A stretch of DNA of 21,311 bases from JANNSW01 sp031431235. GTDB lineage: Bacteria; Pseudomonadota; Alphaproteobacteria; Rhizobiales; Hyphomicrobiaceae. Shown one piece after another: positions 7,252 to 15,321 of this stretch. Numbering within the stretch: the first letter of the stretch is position 1; every line of letters begins with the position of its first letter. The notes beneath the pieces were generated by a model that saw nothing but the letters and a program-made list of their open reading frames with translations, was not told the DNA's origin and made no database searches. Location of the stretch: the NCBI GenBank assembly GCA_031431235.1, contig JANPDA010000140.1, forward strand, positions 1 through 21,311, written 5' to 3'. Both the position numbers and the translations under genes were made by a program.

Positions 7252-10143
7252 ATGGTCCGCAAACAAGTCGTCGACCGCGCCGGCCAGACCGGAAGCAGCG
7301 GAAGAGACGTATTCGCAGTATCGCTGAGCGAGAGTGCGTCGTCGTCATTTTCGGGTGGCACGGGCACCGATACGCTGCGCATTCTCGATCGCGGGGGCTA
7401 TCGCCTCGGCCCCGCGACGTTCGAGAGCCTGTCCGGCATCGACGTTCTCGACCTGTCGGCGCACCGCCATGGCACGCTCGACCTGCGCCTGTCGCGCAGC
7501 CTGCTCGATCAGAGCGACGATCGGACGGTCACGATCGTTTCCGGCAAGGCGGGGATCGATCGGCTCGATGCGTCGAAGTCGCTGAAGGGCAGCGTCGTCC
7601 TCGACGGGCGCGGGCTGGTGGAGCTCTCGAGCAGCTCATCCAATCGGGTGGAGATCGCCGACGGTGCGCGCGTCGAGGTGATCGGCGGGGCTCGCAACGA
7701 CCACATCATCGCTGGCGATCGAGGGTTGCACATCGGCGGGGGCCGGGGCGACGACGTGATCGTCGCCGGCAAAGGGGCCGACATCATCGGTTTTGGTCTG
7801 GGCGATGGGCGCGACCGCATTGCCGGGTTCGATCCGCTCGCCGACCTGCTCAATCTGAGGGGCGTCGCGGCTTCGAGCATGGACGACCTGCTGGCGCTGA
7901 TGCGGGAGAGCTCGGGCAGCACGGTGATCACGCTTGCCGACGGGAGCAGGGTGACGCTGCTGGGAGTGGGGATCGCCGAGCTCGATCACCACAATTTCCG
8001 GATCGCCGGGATCGAGGTGGCTCCGGCGAACCGGGCGCCGGTCGCCGCGGACGCGCGCGCCGACGTGCTTGTGACCGAGGACGAGCCGTTCACGTGGTCG
8101 CTGCCCAAGGGGGCATTCACCGATGCCGATGGCGATGCCCTCGCGCTTTCGGCGGTGCGCGCGGATGGCGCCACGCTGCCAGACTGGCTGTCCTTCGATG
8201 CTGCGACGGGGGCTCTCTCCGGGACGCCGTTGGAAGGTGTCGATGGCCGCTACGAGATCGTGGTCACGGCGATGGACGGCCGGGGGGCAGTCGCTGCATT
8301 GGCCCTGACGCTCACCGTCGCCGCGGTCAACGATGCACCGATCCTCGATCTACCCCTGGCGGATGCGGTGGCGGCGTGGGGCGCGCCGATCACAGTCGAT
8401 CTGCCGGCCGGCTCCTTCGGCGATGCCGACGATCACACGCTCGCGCTGACGGCGCGGCTCGCCAATGGCGATGCCTTACCGGCTTGGTTGTCGTTCGATG
8501 GTGGTGCGGGGCGCTTCAGCGGCACTCCCACTCGCGCCGACGAGGGTGCGCTCACGATCGAGGTCACCGCGTCGGATGGCCACGGGGCCGTTGCGAGCGA
8601 CCGGTTCGCCCTCGCCATCGAGGCGCCGGTGCTCCATATCGCGCCGGGCGCCTCGTCGTCCGAGATCAATGCGGCGATCCGCTCGGCCGACCCGGGCAGC
8701 ATCGTGCAGCTCGATGCGGGCATCCACACGCTCGACGCAACAGTGCTGATCGATCGTGGCGACGTGACGCTCAGAGGCGCGCCGGGGGGCGGAACGGTTC
8801 TCGCCTTCGACCTGCCAGCGGACACGCCAGGTCCCGGCATCGCCGTGCGGGGCGGCGAGAAAGAGCTGGTCGGGGTGCTCATTGCCGACGCCGATGCGGG
8901 CGCGACCGAGCTGGTGCTCGCCTCGGGGCACGGGCTCGTCGCGGGTGATCACGTCCATATCGCGGAGCCGAATACGAAGGAGTATCTGGCCGAGAACGGC
9001 TGGACGAACGTGGCCTGGAGCGATGCCGCCGACAAGCCCTTTCGCGAGTTCATCGCCGAGATCGTCGCGGTCGAGGGCGACCGGATCGTGCTGGGCGATC
9101 CGCTGCCCTATGCGATGGCGGCCGGTGTCACCCAGGTCTCGACGATCGATCTCCTGGAGGACGTCGCCGTCCGGGATCTGTCGCTGACCTTTGGCTTCGG
9201 CATACCCGACCCCGACAATTTCATCAACACGATCCCCGCGTATCTGGGGCTTGCGGCTTTTCTGGTCGTTGGCGCCGACGGCCTCGACCTCGAGCGCATC
9301 GCGGTCACGGACGCGGCCAGTCACGGCTTCGATCTGCGCTCGATCATCCATCTGCAGGCCAGCGATCTGCGCGTCGAGGGCGCCCACGACAAGGGCCCGG
9401 ACGGCAACGGCTATGGCGTCCAGCTCTACGAGGCCTTCAACAACGTGCTCGAAGGGCTCCAGATCTTCGATGTCCGCCATGCGCTCCTGTTCTCGTCGTG
9501 GAACGCGGAGACCGGCAACAACGTCGCGATCGCCGGCACCAATCGCGACATCAATTTTCACGGCAGCCCGGATCATGGCAACACGATCATCGTGGAGCAT
9601 GGCGTGCTGACCTACGATCCCACGCACAACGCGGGCACCGAGGACGGCATCTGGCCGGTGGTCGGTCCGGGCGGCAGCATGCACGCCAACATCGATCCCT
9701 ACGCGGCCAATACCATCCTCTTCCATGACGCCTTCGGCCATGACGATGCCGATCACATCATCGCGGTGCCCGGCGGGGCCTTCCTTGCAGGCGGGGGCAA
9801 CCGGGACACGCTGGAGGGTGGCAATGGCGGCGACACCATCACGGGCGGCCTCGGCCGGGACCTGATGTCGGGGGCAGCCGGGGCCGATCTGTTTCTGCTG
9901 CGCCCAGGCGACAACTACGACACCATCACCGATTTCGAGCCGGGCGTCGACCGACTGGTGATCATCGGGAACGATGCCGTTGCCTCCTTCGCCAAGCTCG
10001 AGCTCATCGACAGCGCTGAGGGTTTGACGGTGCGCTACGGGCTCAGTGGCACCGTCACGCTGGAAGGCGTGACGGTTGCGTTGCTGAGCGTGGGCGACGT
10101 GCTGTTCGCTCCGGACGGCTTTGCGGCGACGATGTTAGCCTGA
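7252..10143 (+). CDS. Modular RTX / cadherin-like / beta-helix secreted protein
   Basis: The 963-residue acidic, Cys-free protein has no Sec signal peptide. The domain order is as follows. An N-terminal region of hemolysin-like calcium-binding strands includes GGGRGDDVIVAGKGADIIG (162-180). Two cadherin-like/He_PIG repeats follow at about 261-360 and 361-458 (each with the D-A-D/LPxWLSFD/G-x-SGTP/DGxGA pattern). A pectate-lyase-like beta-helix spans about 465-835. C-terminal RTX repeats at about 847-880 (GGGNRDTLEGGNGGDTITGG) end with a TITDFEPGVDRLVI segment typical of type I secretion substrates. Export by a TolC-linked ABC system is therefore expected, but none is encoded in this window. 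No SD is evident before ATG 7252. The gene converges on ubiG with a 9-bp overlap. Role is unknown: an adhesin or a polysaccharide-acting enzyme are both plausible. Confidence 0.85.
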   Translation: MVRKQVVDRAGQTGSSGRDVFAVSLSESASSSFSGGTGTDTLRILDRGGYRLGPATFESLSGIDVLDLSAHRHGTLDLRLSRSLLDQSDDRTVTIVSGKAGIDRLDASKSLKGSVVLDGRGLVELSSSSSNRVEIADGARVEVIGGARNDHIIAGDRGLHIGGGRGDDVIVAGKGADIIGFGLGDGRDRIAGFDPLADLLNLRGVAASSMDDLLALMRESSGSTVITLADGSRVTLLGVGIAELDHHNFRIAGIEVAPANRAPVAADARADVLVTEDEPFTWSLPKGAFTDADGDALALSAVRADGATLPDWLSFDAATGALSGTPLEGVDGRYEIVVTAMDGRGAVAALALTLTVAAVNDAPILDLPLADAVAAWGAPITVDLPAGSFGDADDHTLALTARLANGDALPAWLSFDGGAGRFSGTPTRADEGALTIEVTASDGHGAVASDRFALAIEAPVLHIAPGASSSEINAAIRSADPGSIVQLDAGIHTLDATVLIDRGDVTLRGAPGGGTVLAFDLPADTPGPGIAVRGGEKELVGVLIADADAGATELVLASGHGLVAGDHVHIAEPNTKEYLAENGWTNVAWSDAADKPFREFIAEIVAVEGDRIVLGDPLPYAMAAGVTQVSTIDLLEDVAVRDLSLTFGFGIPDPDNFINTIPAYLGLAAFLVVGADGLDLERIAVTDAASHGFDLRSIIHLQASDLRVEGAHDKGPDGNGYGVQLYEAFNNVLEGLQIFDVRHALLFSSWNAETGNNVAIAGTNRDINFHGSPDHGNTIIVEHGVLTYDPTHNAGTEDGIWPVVGPGGSMHANIDPYAANTILFHDAFGHDDADHIIAVPGGAFLAGGGNRDTLEGGNGGDTITGGLGRDLMSGAAGADLFLLRPGDNYDTITDFEPGVDRLVIIGNDAVASFAKLELIDSAEGLTVRYGLSGTVTLEGVTVALLSVGDVLFAPDGFAATMLA
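8032..8625 (+). repeat. Two tandem cadherin-like (Ig-fold) coding repeats
   Basis: Residues about 261-360 and 361-458 of the RTX protein are homologous to each other. Shared markers are LPKGAFTDADGD / LPAGSFGDADDH, LPDWLSFDAATGALSGTP / LPAWLSFDGGAGRFSGTP, and AMDGRGAVA / ASDGHGAVA. Each unit is about 98-100 codons. Such units usually act as rigid calcium-stabilised spacers in secreted surface proteins. The divergence shows an old duplication rather than a recent one. Confidence 0.75.
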
Positions 10144-10908
10144 CCGGGCGAGCTGGGGTGGCCGGGATGCGGCCAGCAGATAGTTCACGTCCAGATCTCC
10201 CGACAGCGACCAGCGGTCGGCGAGCGGATCGTAGACCATGCCGCGCTGGGTCGTCGGCTGCAATCCGGCCGCTGCCACGTGGCGCCTCAGCTCCTCGGGC
10301 GTCACGAACCGGTCCCAGCGGTGGGTCCCCCGCGGCAGCCAGCGCAACACGTACTCGGCGCCGACGATCGCAAGCGCGAACGATTTCAGCGTGCGGTTGA
10401 TGGTCGAGAGCGCCAGCAACCCGCCCGGCCGCACCAGCTGGCCCAGCGTCGCCACGAACCGGCCCGCATCGGGCACGTGCTCGACCACCTCCAGGCAGAC
10501 GACCACGTCGAAGCTCTGCCGCGCTCGGGCCATGGCTTCGGCGGTCGTGGCCTGGTAGTCGATCGCGAGGCCGGAGCCGAGGGCATGCCGGCGGGCGGCC
10601 TCGATGTTGCGCTCGGCCGGGTCGATGCCGGTGACGGCGGCGCCGAGTCTGGCCAGCGGCTCGCAGATCAGCCCGCCGCCACAGCCGATGTCGATCAGCG
10701 CAAGGCCGCCGAGCGGTCGCGCGGCAAGCGGGTCGCGCCCGTGGTGGGAGGCGATCGCGTCGCGCAGGAAGCCGAGCCGCACCGAACCGATCCGGTGCAG
10801 CGGGCGGAACTTGCCCGCGGGATCCCACCATTCCTGGGCGAGCCGGCCGAACCGCTCGACCTCGCGCGGATCGAGGGAGGCGCTCTGGGTGTCGTCCGTG
10901 TTGGTCAT
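10135..10908 (-). CDS. ubiG: Ubiquinone biosynthesis O-methyltransferase
   Basis: The 257-residue protein carries out both O-methylations of ubiquinone synthesis (2-polyprenyl-6-hydroxyphenol and 3-demethylubiquinone), using SAM. The SAM-binding motif DIGCGGG is at about 73-79, followed by GIDPAERNIEAA. VVEHVPD is at 141-147. UbiG-specific stretches are FGRLAQEWWDPAGKFRPLH near the N-terminus and STINRTLKSFALAIVGAEY, WLPRGTHRWDRFV near the C-terminus. I chose ATG 10908 (MTNTDDTQ...), which matches the usual family length; a longer frame reaches 10968 but adds an atypical basic leader. No clear SD is visible. It ends 9 bp inside the convergent RTX gene. Confidence 0.96.
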   Translation of the reverse strand: MTNTDDTQSASLDPREVERFGRLAQEWWDPAGKFRPLHRIGSVRLGFLRDAIASHHGRDPLAARPLGGLALIDIGCGGGLICEPLARLGAAVTGIDPAERNIEAARRHALGSGLAIDYQATTAEAMARARQSFDVVVCLEVVEHVPDAGRFVATLGQLVRPGGLLALSTINRTLKSFALAIVGAEYVLRWLPRGTHRWDRFVTPEELRRHVAAAGLQPTTQRGMVYDPLADRWSLSGDLDVNYLLAASRPPQLARSG

Positions 10909-11379
10909 GGCGCGATAGACGATCCGATCGCGACCCCTGTCAAGCGGCGCTGTCGGAGATGGCCGCAACGCAGGCCTACAAGCGGCGGGGTCAGCCCCCT
11001 CTGGCGGGGAACTGCTCGCCCGCGCTGTCGGGAATTTCCATCTTCCTGTTCAGCCTTGCGCTCGCGAACATGCTGAAGATGAAGTAGGATGAGCCAGCTG
11101 CAGCCACCGCCCGTTCCTGCTATTATCCTAAAGATCTGTTGCCGATCATCGTGGCGCATGCCCGCACGGCGATCGCTTCGACCGGCTGCTTGCCGCCCAA
11201 GCGACGATCGAGGGCCTGACCGTCGTCACGGCCGATCCCAAGCTGGCTGTGCGGGGCGCGCCGGTGCTGTGGTGAGGCCGATGAAATAGGGCGAGCTGCC
11301 ACTCGCCCCTGCACCATCAGTGCCAGTGACCGTAGGGGAGACCGGCAGCTCGCCCATGTACCGCAACCGGAGACGCCAC
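10909..11379. other. Intergenic region between ubiG and puuE
   Basis: These ~470 bp hold no intact gene that I can support. They contain the decayed vapC 3' end (11132-11275) and a small hairpin, GGGCGAG/CTCGCCC with a 6-nt loop (11289-11308), without a T-tract. A 42-codon frame at 10959-11087 lacks a spaced SD and shows no family resemblance. Promoters for ubiG (leftward) and puuE (rightward) presumably lie here but cannot be pinpointed. Confidence 0.5.
11132..11275 (+). pseudogene. Remnant of a VapC-family PIN-domain toxin gene
   Basis: The frame ending at TGA 11273-11275 reads PHGDRFDRLLAAQATIEG then LTVVTADPKLAVRGAPVLW. This is the standard C-terminus of VapC toxins (DPFDRLL-AQA-EGLTLVTAD...PVLW), including the late acidic residues of the PIN active site. 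The N-terminal half with the first catalytic Asp (LDTH-type) is absent, and an in-frame TAA occurs at 11129. A neighbouring frame just upstream gives LLPIIVAHAR, resembling the preceding VapC segment, so a frameshift plus small deletion is likely. No VapB antitoxin is visible. It should be non-functional. Confidence 0.65.
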
Positions 11380-12300
11380 ATGCCCCTCCTCTACCCCCGC
11401 GACCTCATCGGTTACGGCCCCGAGCCGCCCGACGCCCGCTGGCCGGGCGGGGCGCGGATCGCCGTCCAGATCGTGCTCAACTACGAGGAGGGCGCGGAGA
11501 ATTGCGTCCTCCATGGCGATGCGGCGTCGGAAGCCTTCCTCTCCGAGATCGTCGGGGCGCAGCCCTTCCCCGGTGCTCGTCACATGTCGATGGAATCGAT
11601 CTACGAGTATGGCTCGCGGGCGGGCGTCTGGCGCCTCCTCGCTCTCTTTCGCGAGCGACAAATCCCGATCACGCTGTTTGCCGTGGCCTTGGCGATCGCG
11701 CGCAATCCGAAGGTGGCCGATGTCGCCCTGAAGGACGGCCACGAGATCTGCTCGCATGGACTGCGCTGGATCAACTGCCATGGCGTGCCGATCGAGACCG
11801 AGCGCGCCCACATGCAAGAGGCGATCGAGATCCAGCGCCGTATCACGGGAGAGCGCCCGCTCGGCTGGTACACGGGGCGCACGTCGGAGAGCACGCGCGC
11901 GCTGGTCGCTGAGGAAGGCGGCTTCCTCTACGATGCCGACGACTATTCCGACGACTTGCCCTTCTGGTCGCGTGTCGTCGAGAAGCCCCATCTGGTTGTG
12001 CCCTATACGCTCGACGCCAACGACATGCGGTTTGCCACGCCCCAAGGGTTCAACACGGGCGATCACTTCTTCGCCTACTTGCGCGACTCGTTCGACTGCC
12101 TCTACCAGGAAGGTGCGACCCGGCCGCGGATGATGTCGGTCGGGCTGCACTGCCGGCTGATCGGGCGGCCGGGCCGCATCGAGGGCTTGAAGCGATTCCT
12201 CGACCATGTGCAGAGACATGATCGCGTCTGGCTCGCACGCCGCATCGACATCGCCCGGCACTGGATCGCCGAGCATCCCTATCGGGGGACGACAGTTTGA
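11380..12300 (+). CDS. puuE: Allantoinase PuuE (polysaccharide deacetylase-like)
   Basis: The 306-residue enzyme hydrolyses allantoin to allantoate in purine breakdown and belongs to the metal-independent PuuE family with a polysaccharide deacetylase (NodB-like) fold. Family-specific stretches are YPRDLIGYGPEPPDARWPGG at the N-terminus, VLNYEEGAENCVLHGDAASE (32-51), SIYEYGSRAGVWRLL (73-87), HEICSHGLRWI (121-131) and GWYTGRTSEST (162-172). I chose ATG 11380 because GGAG lies 7 nt upstream and family members start here; an in-frame start at 11320 adds a basic leader. The stop overlaps the start of allA by 3 bases, so the two form one transcription unit in consecutive steps of ureide catabolism. 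Confidence 0.95.
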   Translation: MPLLYPRDLIGYGPEPPDARWPGGARIAVQIVLNYEEGAENCVLHGDAASEAFLSEIVGAQPFPGARHMSMESIYEYGSRAGVWRLLALFRERQIPITLFAVALAIARNPKVADVALKDGHEICSHGLRWINCHGVPIETERAHMQEAIEIQRRITGERPLGWYTGRTSESTRALVAEEGGFLYDADDYSDDLPFWSRVVEKPHLVVPYTLDANDMRFATPQGFNTGDHFFAYLRDSFDCLYQEGATRPRMMSVGLHCRLIGRPGRIEGLKRFLDHVQRHDRVWLARRIDIARHWIAEHPYRGTTV

Positions 12301-12821
12301 TCGAATTGCCCATCGAGCCGCTGACGAAGGAAGCGTTTCGCCCGTTCGGCGACGTGATCGAAGCGCCGGGCGCCGAGGTGCGGCTGATCAACGAGGGCAC
12401 GACGCGCCGCTTCCACGACCTCGCCCGCATCGCCGTGACCGAGCGGGGCGGCTTTCCCATCGTGTCGCTGTTCGAGGCCGTGCGCCGGCCGCTGCCGATT
12501 GCGATCCGGATGCTCGAGCGCCACCCGCTCGCCAGCCAGGCGTTCTTTCCGTTGTCGCCCGACGACTGGCTGGTGGTGGTGGCGCAAGGCGTGCAGGCGC
12601 TCGATCCCTCCACCATCCGCGCTTTCCTCGCGCGTGGCGACCAGGGCGTCAACTACGCGCCCGATGCCTGGCATCATCCGGTGCTGACGCTGGTGCCGGT
12701 GCAGATGTTCCTGGTGATCGACCGGGGCGGGGCGGGCGAGAACCTGGAGGAGCGCTGGCTCGATCCCTCCGAGCAGCGCCTGATCGCCCTGCCGGAGGCT
12801 ACCAGCCGGCGAAGGGCCTGA
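12297..12821 (+). CDS. allA: Ureidoglycolate lyase
   Basis: The 174-residue cupin-like enzyme splits ureidoglycolate into glyoxylate and urea, the last step of allantoin use. Recognisable AllA features are IEPLTKEAFRPFGDVIEAPG at the N-terminus, ERHPLASQAFFPL (74-86), WLVVVAQG (90-97) and RGDQGVNYAPDAWHHPVL (112-129). The start is a TTG at 12297 overlapping the puuE stop (TTGA), with a G-rich SD-like tract (CGGGGGAC) before it, so translation is probably coupled. Its last 23 bp overlap the 3' end of the convergent aminotransferase gene. Confidence 0.93.
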   Translation: MIELPIEPLTKEAFRPFGDVIEAPGAEVRLINEGTTRRFHDLARIAVTERGGFPIVSLFEAVRRPLPIAIRMLERHPLASQAFFPLSPDDWLVVVAQGVQALDPSTIRAFLARGDQGVNYAPDAWHHPVLTLVPVQMFLVIDRGGAGENLEERWLDPSEQRLIALPEATSRRRA

Positions 12822-14121
12822 CCGCCTCGTCGCTCACCCGGCCGGCGACGGCATCCCCGATCGCCATATCGAGGATCTGCACGGCCTCGTCGGCCTCCGC
12901 CTTCGTCAGGATCAGCGGCGGGGTCAGCTCGAGCACGTTCGAAGACAACCCCACATAGTAGACGACGAGGCCGAGCTCGAAGGCGCGATAGACGACCTTG
13001 GCCGCGAGCCCCTTGGCGGGCTCGCGCGTGGCGCGGTCCAAGACCAGCTCCACGCCGATCGCGAGGCCGCGGCCCCGCACGCTGCCGACGCAATCGTGCC
13101 TTGCCATCAATCGTTCGAGGCCGGCCTGCAGATGGGCGCCGACGTCGCGCGCGTTGCCGGCGAGGTCGTCGCGCGCGATCGTCTCGAGCACGGCCGACCC
13201 GGCGGCCGCCGACACCGGATTGCCGTGCAGCGTCTGCATGGCGAACGCCGTCGCGAAGTCGAGAATGCGGGCCGGCCCGATCATGGCGGAGAGCGCCAGC
13301 CCGCCACCGAGCCCCTTGCCGAGGCAGACGATGTCGGGCTCGAGCTGCTCATGCGCGAAGCAGTGCATGCGGCCGGAGCGCGCGAGCCCCACCTTCACCT
13401 CGTCCGAGACGATCAGAATGCCATGGCCCCGGCAAAGCTCGGCGAGGCGGCGCATGAAGCCCGAAGGCGGTACGATCAGACCACCGTCCGACTGGATCGG
13501 CTCGATCCATAGGGCCGCGACCTCGGCCGGCGGGCAGGTGGTGGCGAACAGATGCTCGACCAGCTCGAGGACTTTGCCCCCCGTCGCGTCCCCCATGTAG
13601 GGACGAAACGGGTTCGGATAGGGGATGAGTGTGAGGCCCGGGGCGCGGGTCGCGTGCGACTGCACCGTATGGCCCGAGATCGCCATCGAGCCGGCCGAGC
13701 CGCCGTGATAGGCGCCGATGAAGGCGAGGATGCGCGAGCGTCCGGTCGCCGCGGTGACGGCGCGGAAGGCCGCCTCGTTCGCGTCCGACCCCGAATGGCC
13801 GAGCCAGACCTTGGCGTCGGGCATGTGCGGCAGCGTGGCGAGAATCCGCTCGGCGAGCGCAACCGCCGGCAGGTTTGCGGCAGACAGCGTGCTCGCGCCA
13901 GCCGGATCGGCGACCGCTTTCCCGACGGCGTCGACGATCGCGGGATGCCCGTAGCCGAGCGAGGCCGAGCCCCACGCCGCCGAGAGGTCGAGCAGCGCGC
14001 GTCCGCTCTCGTCGATCACGCGCGATCCCTTGCCGCCGACGAGCGCGAGCGGGAAGAAGCGCAGCTTCTGGATGCCGGCCATGACGGCGGCATCGCGGGC
14101 GTAGAGGCCGTTCGGGGTCAT
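12799..14121 (-). CDS. Class III PLP-dependent aminotransferase
   Basis: The 440-residue protein is a fold-type I class III aminotransferase moving an amino group from an omega-amine or amino acid to a keto acid. Landmarks are GSDAN (111-115), FIGAYHGGSAGSM (134-146), EPIQSDGG (207-214), DEVK (240-243) and the PLP-lysine K269 in CLGKGLGGG. A TLHGNPVSAAAG stretch (298-309) supplies the phosphate-contacting segment. The usual DEVQ reads DEVK, which is uncommon. Its ATG overlaps the stop of the FAD gene (ATGA), so the two enzymes are coupled and likely act in sequence. The exact substrate is not readable; beta-alanine, GABA or glyoxylate-linked activity are possibilities. Confidence 0.9.
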   Translation of the reverse strand: MTPNGLYARDAAVMAGIQKLRFFPLALVGGKGSRVIDESGRALLDLSAAWGSASLGYGHPAIVDAVGKAVADPAGASTLSAANLPAVALAERILATLPHMPDAKVWLGHSGSDANEAAFRAVTAATGRSRILAFIGAYHGGSAGSMAISGHTVQSHATRAPGLTLIPYPNPFRPYMGDATGGKVLELVEHLFATTCPPAEVAALWIEPIQSDGGLIVPPSGFMRRLAELCRGHGILIVSDEVKVGLARSGRMHCFAHEQLEPDIVCLGKGLGGGLALSAMIGPARILDFATAFAMQTLHGNPVSAAAGSAVLETIARDDLAGNARDVGAHLQAGLERLMARHDCVGSVRGRGLAIGVELVLDRATREPAKGLAAKVVYRAFELGLVVYYVGLSSNVLELTPPLILTKAEADEAVQILDMAIGDAVAGRVSDEAVRPFAGW

Positions 14122-15305
14122 TGGAGCGAGCCGCCTGATGCGTAGCCTGGGAAACGCGACAGGCGGAACGGCGCGAGCAGCTCCGACGGCTTGCCCGTCA
14201 CCGCCATCCGCGCGGCTTCCTCGCCGACGCCAGCGCCCATCTTGAAGCCGTGCCCGCTCGAGCCGCAGACGACGAAGAGCCCCTCGACACCCGGCACCCG
14301 GTCGATGATCGGGTTGTCGTCCGGGCTCATGTCGTAGAGGCCCGCATAGCCCGGCCTTACGCCCAGCTCGGCAAGGCGCGGCGCGCGAGGCATGATGAAG
14401 GACAGGACGTCCACCGATTCCTCCTCATCGAGCCCCTCCCTGTAGATCTCGGGGTCGCCGACGGGCGGCGGCCGCCGGACGGTCTGATTGCGGATGCCGG
14501 TGCCGCCACCGGCCCAAGTGCCGCACAGCACCACATTGTCGCCATCCGGCCGGGCGTAATTGCACAGGAGATCGTCGCACCAGGCGAAAGGCATGTAGCT
14601 GCGAGCCTTTCCCGTGCCGTCGAGCACCGCCATCTCGTGGCGCTCGACATGGATCGGCAACTCACATCCGGTGCCGGCGATGAGCGGCCGCGTCCAGGGG
14701 CCGGCGGCGACGACGATACGGTCGGCGCCGATCATCTTGCCGTCAGCGGTTTCCACGCCCTGGGTCTTGCCGCCGGCGGTCAGGATCCTGGCCACTCGCG
14801 TATTGAGGAAGGCTGCGCAGCCGCGATCGCGCGCGCCCTTTACCAATGCGTTCGCCGCTCCATATGGGTCGCCGTAGCCGTAGTCGGGCTCATAGAGCAA
14901 GGTGGTGATGTCGTCCCGGGCGAAATCGGGCGCCATCTTGCCGAGAGCCTCGGGTGCGAGGATGTCGATACGGCTGCCCTGCGTCGCGATCCATCGGGCC
15001 GCTGCTGTCCATGCAGCCTCGGACTCGACGCCACACGCCCACAACATGCCGATCTCGTTGTGCACCTTGCCGGCCCCGGTCAGCTTCGGAATGTCGCGGA
15101 GGATTTGCACGCCGCGGATTGCGAGCTTCGACAGCGCCCGGTCGAGATAGAAGGCATGCGTCAGCGCCGAGGAGCGGCCGGTTGGCCCGCCGGCCGGATG
15201 GGTCTTCTCGACGAGCGCTGTCTTGATGCCCTGGTCGGCGAGATGAAAGGCTGCCGAGGAGCCGGCGATGCCCGCGCCGACGACGATGACTTCGAAGCGA
15301 TCCAT
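14118..15305 (-). CDS. FAD-dependent oxidoreductase of the DAO/sarcosine-oxidase type
   Basis: The 395-residue protein oxidises a C-N bond of an amino acid or secondary amine. The FAD dinucleotide motif GAGIAG is at residues 10-15, with E33 (VEKTHPAGG) for the ribose. A central substrate domain holds GYGDPYGAANALVKGARDRG, followed by IVVAAGPWTRPLI (231-243 region). The C-terminal FAD contacts include GYAGLYDMSPDDNPIIDR and VVCGSSGHGFKMG. SGHGFKMGAGVGE is the typical DAO-family terminus. It starts 16 nt after livH with AAGGA about 8 nt before ATG 15305. It lacks a signal peptide, so it is cytoplasmic. The Liv transporter upstream in the operon probably imports its substrate (inference). Confidence 0.9.
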   Translation of the reverse strand: MDRFEVIVVGAGIAGSSAAFHLADQGIKTALVEKTHPAGGPTGRSSALTHAFYLDRALSKLAIRGVQILRDIPKLTGAGKVHNEIGMLWACGVESEAAWTAAARWIATQGSRIDILAPEALGKMAPDFARDDITTLLYEPDYGYGDPYGAANALVKGARDRGCAAFLNTRVARILTAGGKTQGVETADGKMIGADRIVVAAGPWTRPLIAGTGCELPIHVERHEMAVLDGTGKARSYMPFAWCDDLLCNYARPDGDNVVLCGTWAGGGTGIRNQTVRRPPPVGDPEIYREGLDEEESVDVLSFIMPRAPRLAELGVRPGYAGLYDMSPDDNPIIDRVPGVEGLFVVCGSSGHGFKMGAGVGEEAARMAVTGKPSELLAPFRLSRFPGYASGGSLQ

Positions 15306-15321
15306 GATAGGCTTCCTTTGG

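Noticed and set aside
7194..8948. Plus-strand 584-codon frame overlapping the RTX gene
   Set aside because: Arg/Gly/His-rich +1 shadow of the RTX gene with no recognisable domain.
8476..9756. Minus-strand open frame (426 codons) opposite the RTX gene
   Set aside because: The plus-strand frame has clear RTX, cadherin-like and beta-helix signatures; the opposite frame has none.
10959..11087. 42-codon plus-strand frame (MAATQAYKRR..., ending NMLKMK) with a hydrophobic patch
   Set aside because: No properly spaced SD, no family resemblance, and it lies in a decayed intergenic region. It may be noise or another gene remnant.
11289..11308. GGGCGAG/CTCGCCC hairpin as a terminator after the vapC remnant
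   Set aside because: Only 7-bp arms and no T-tract follow; too weak to call a terminator.
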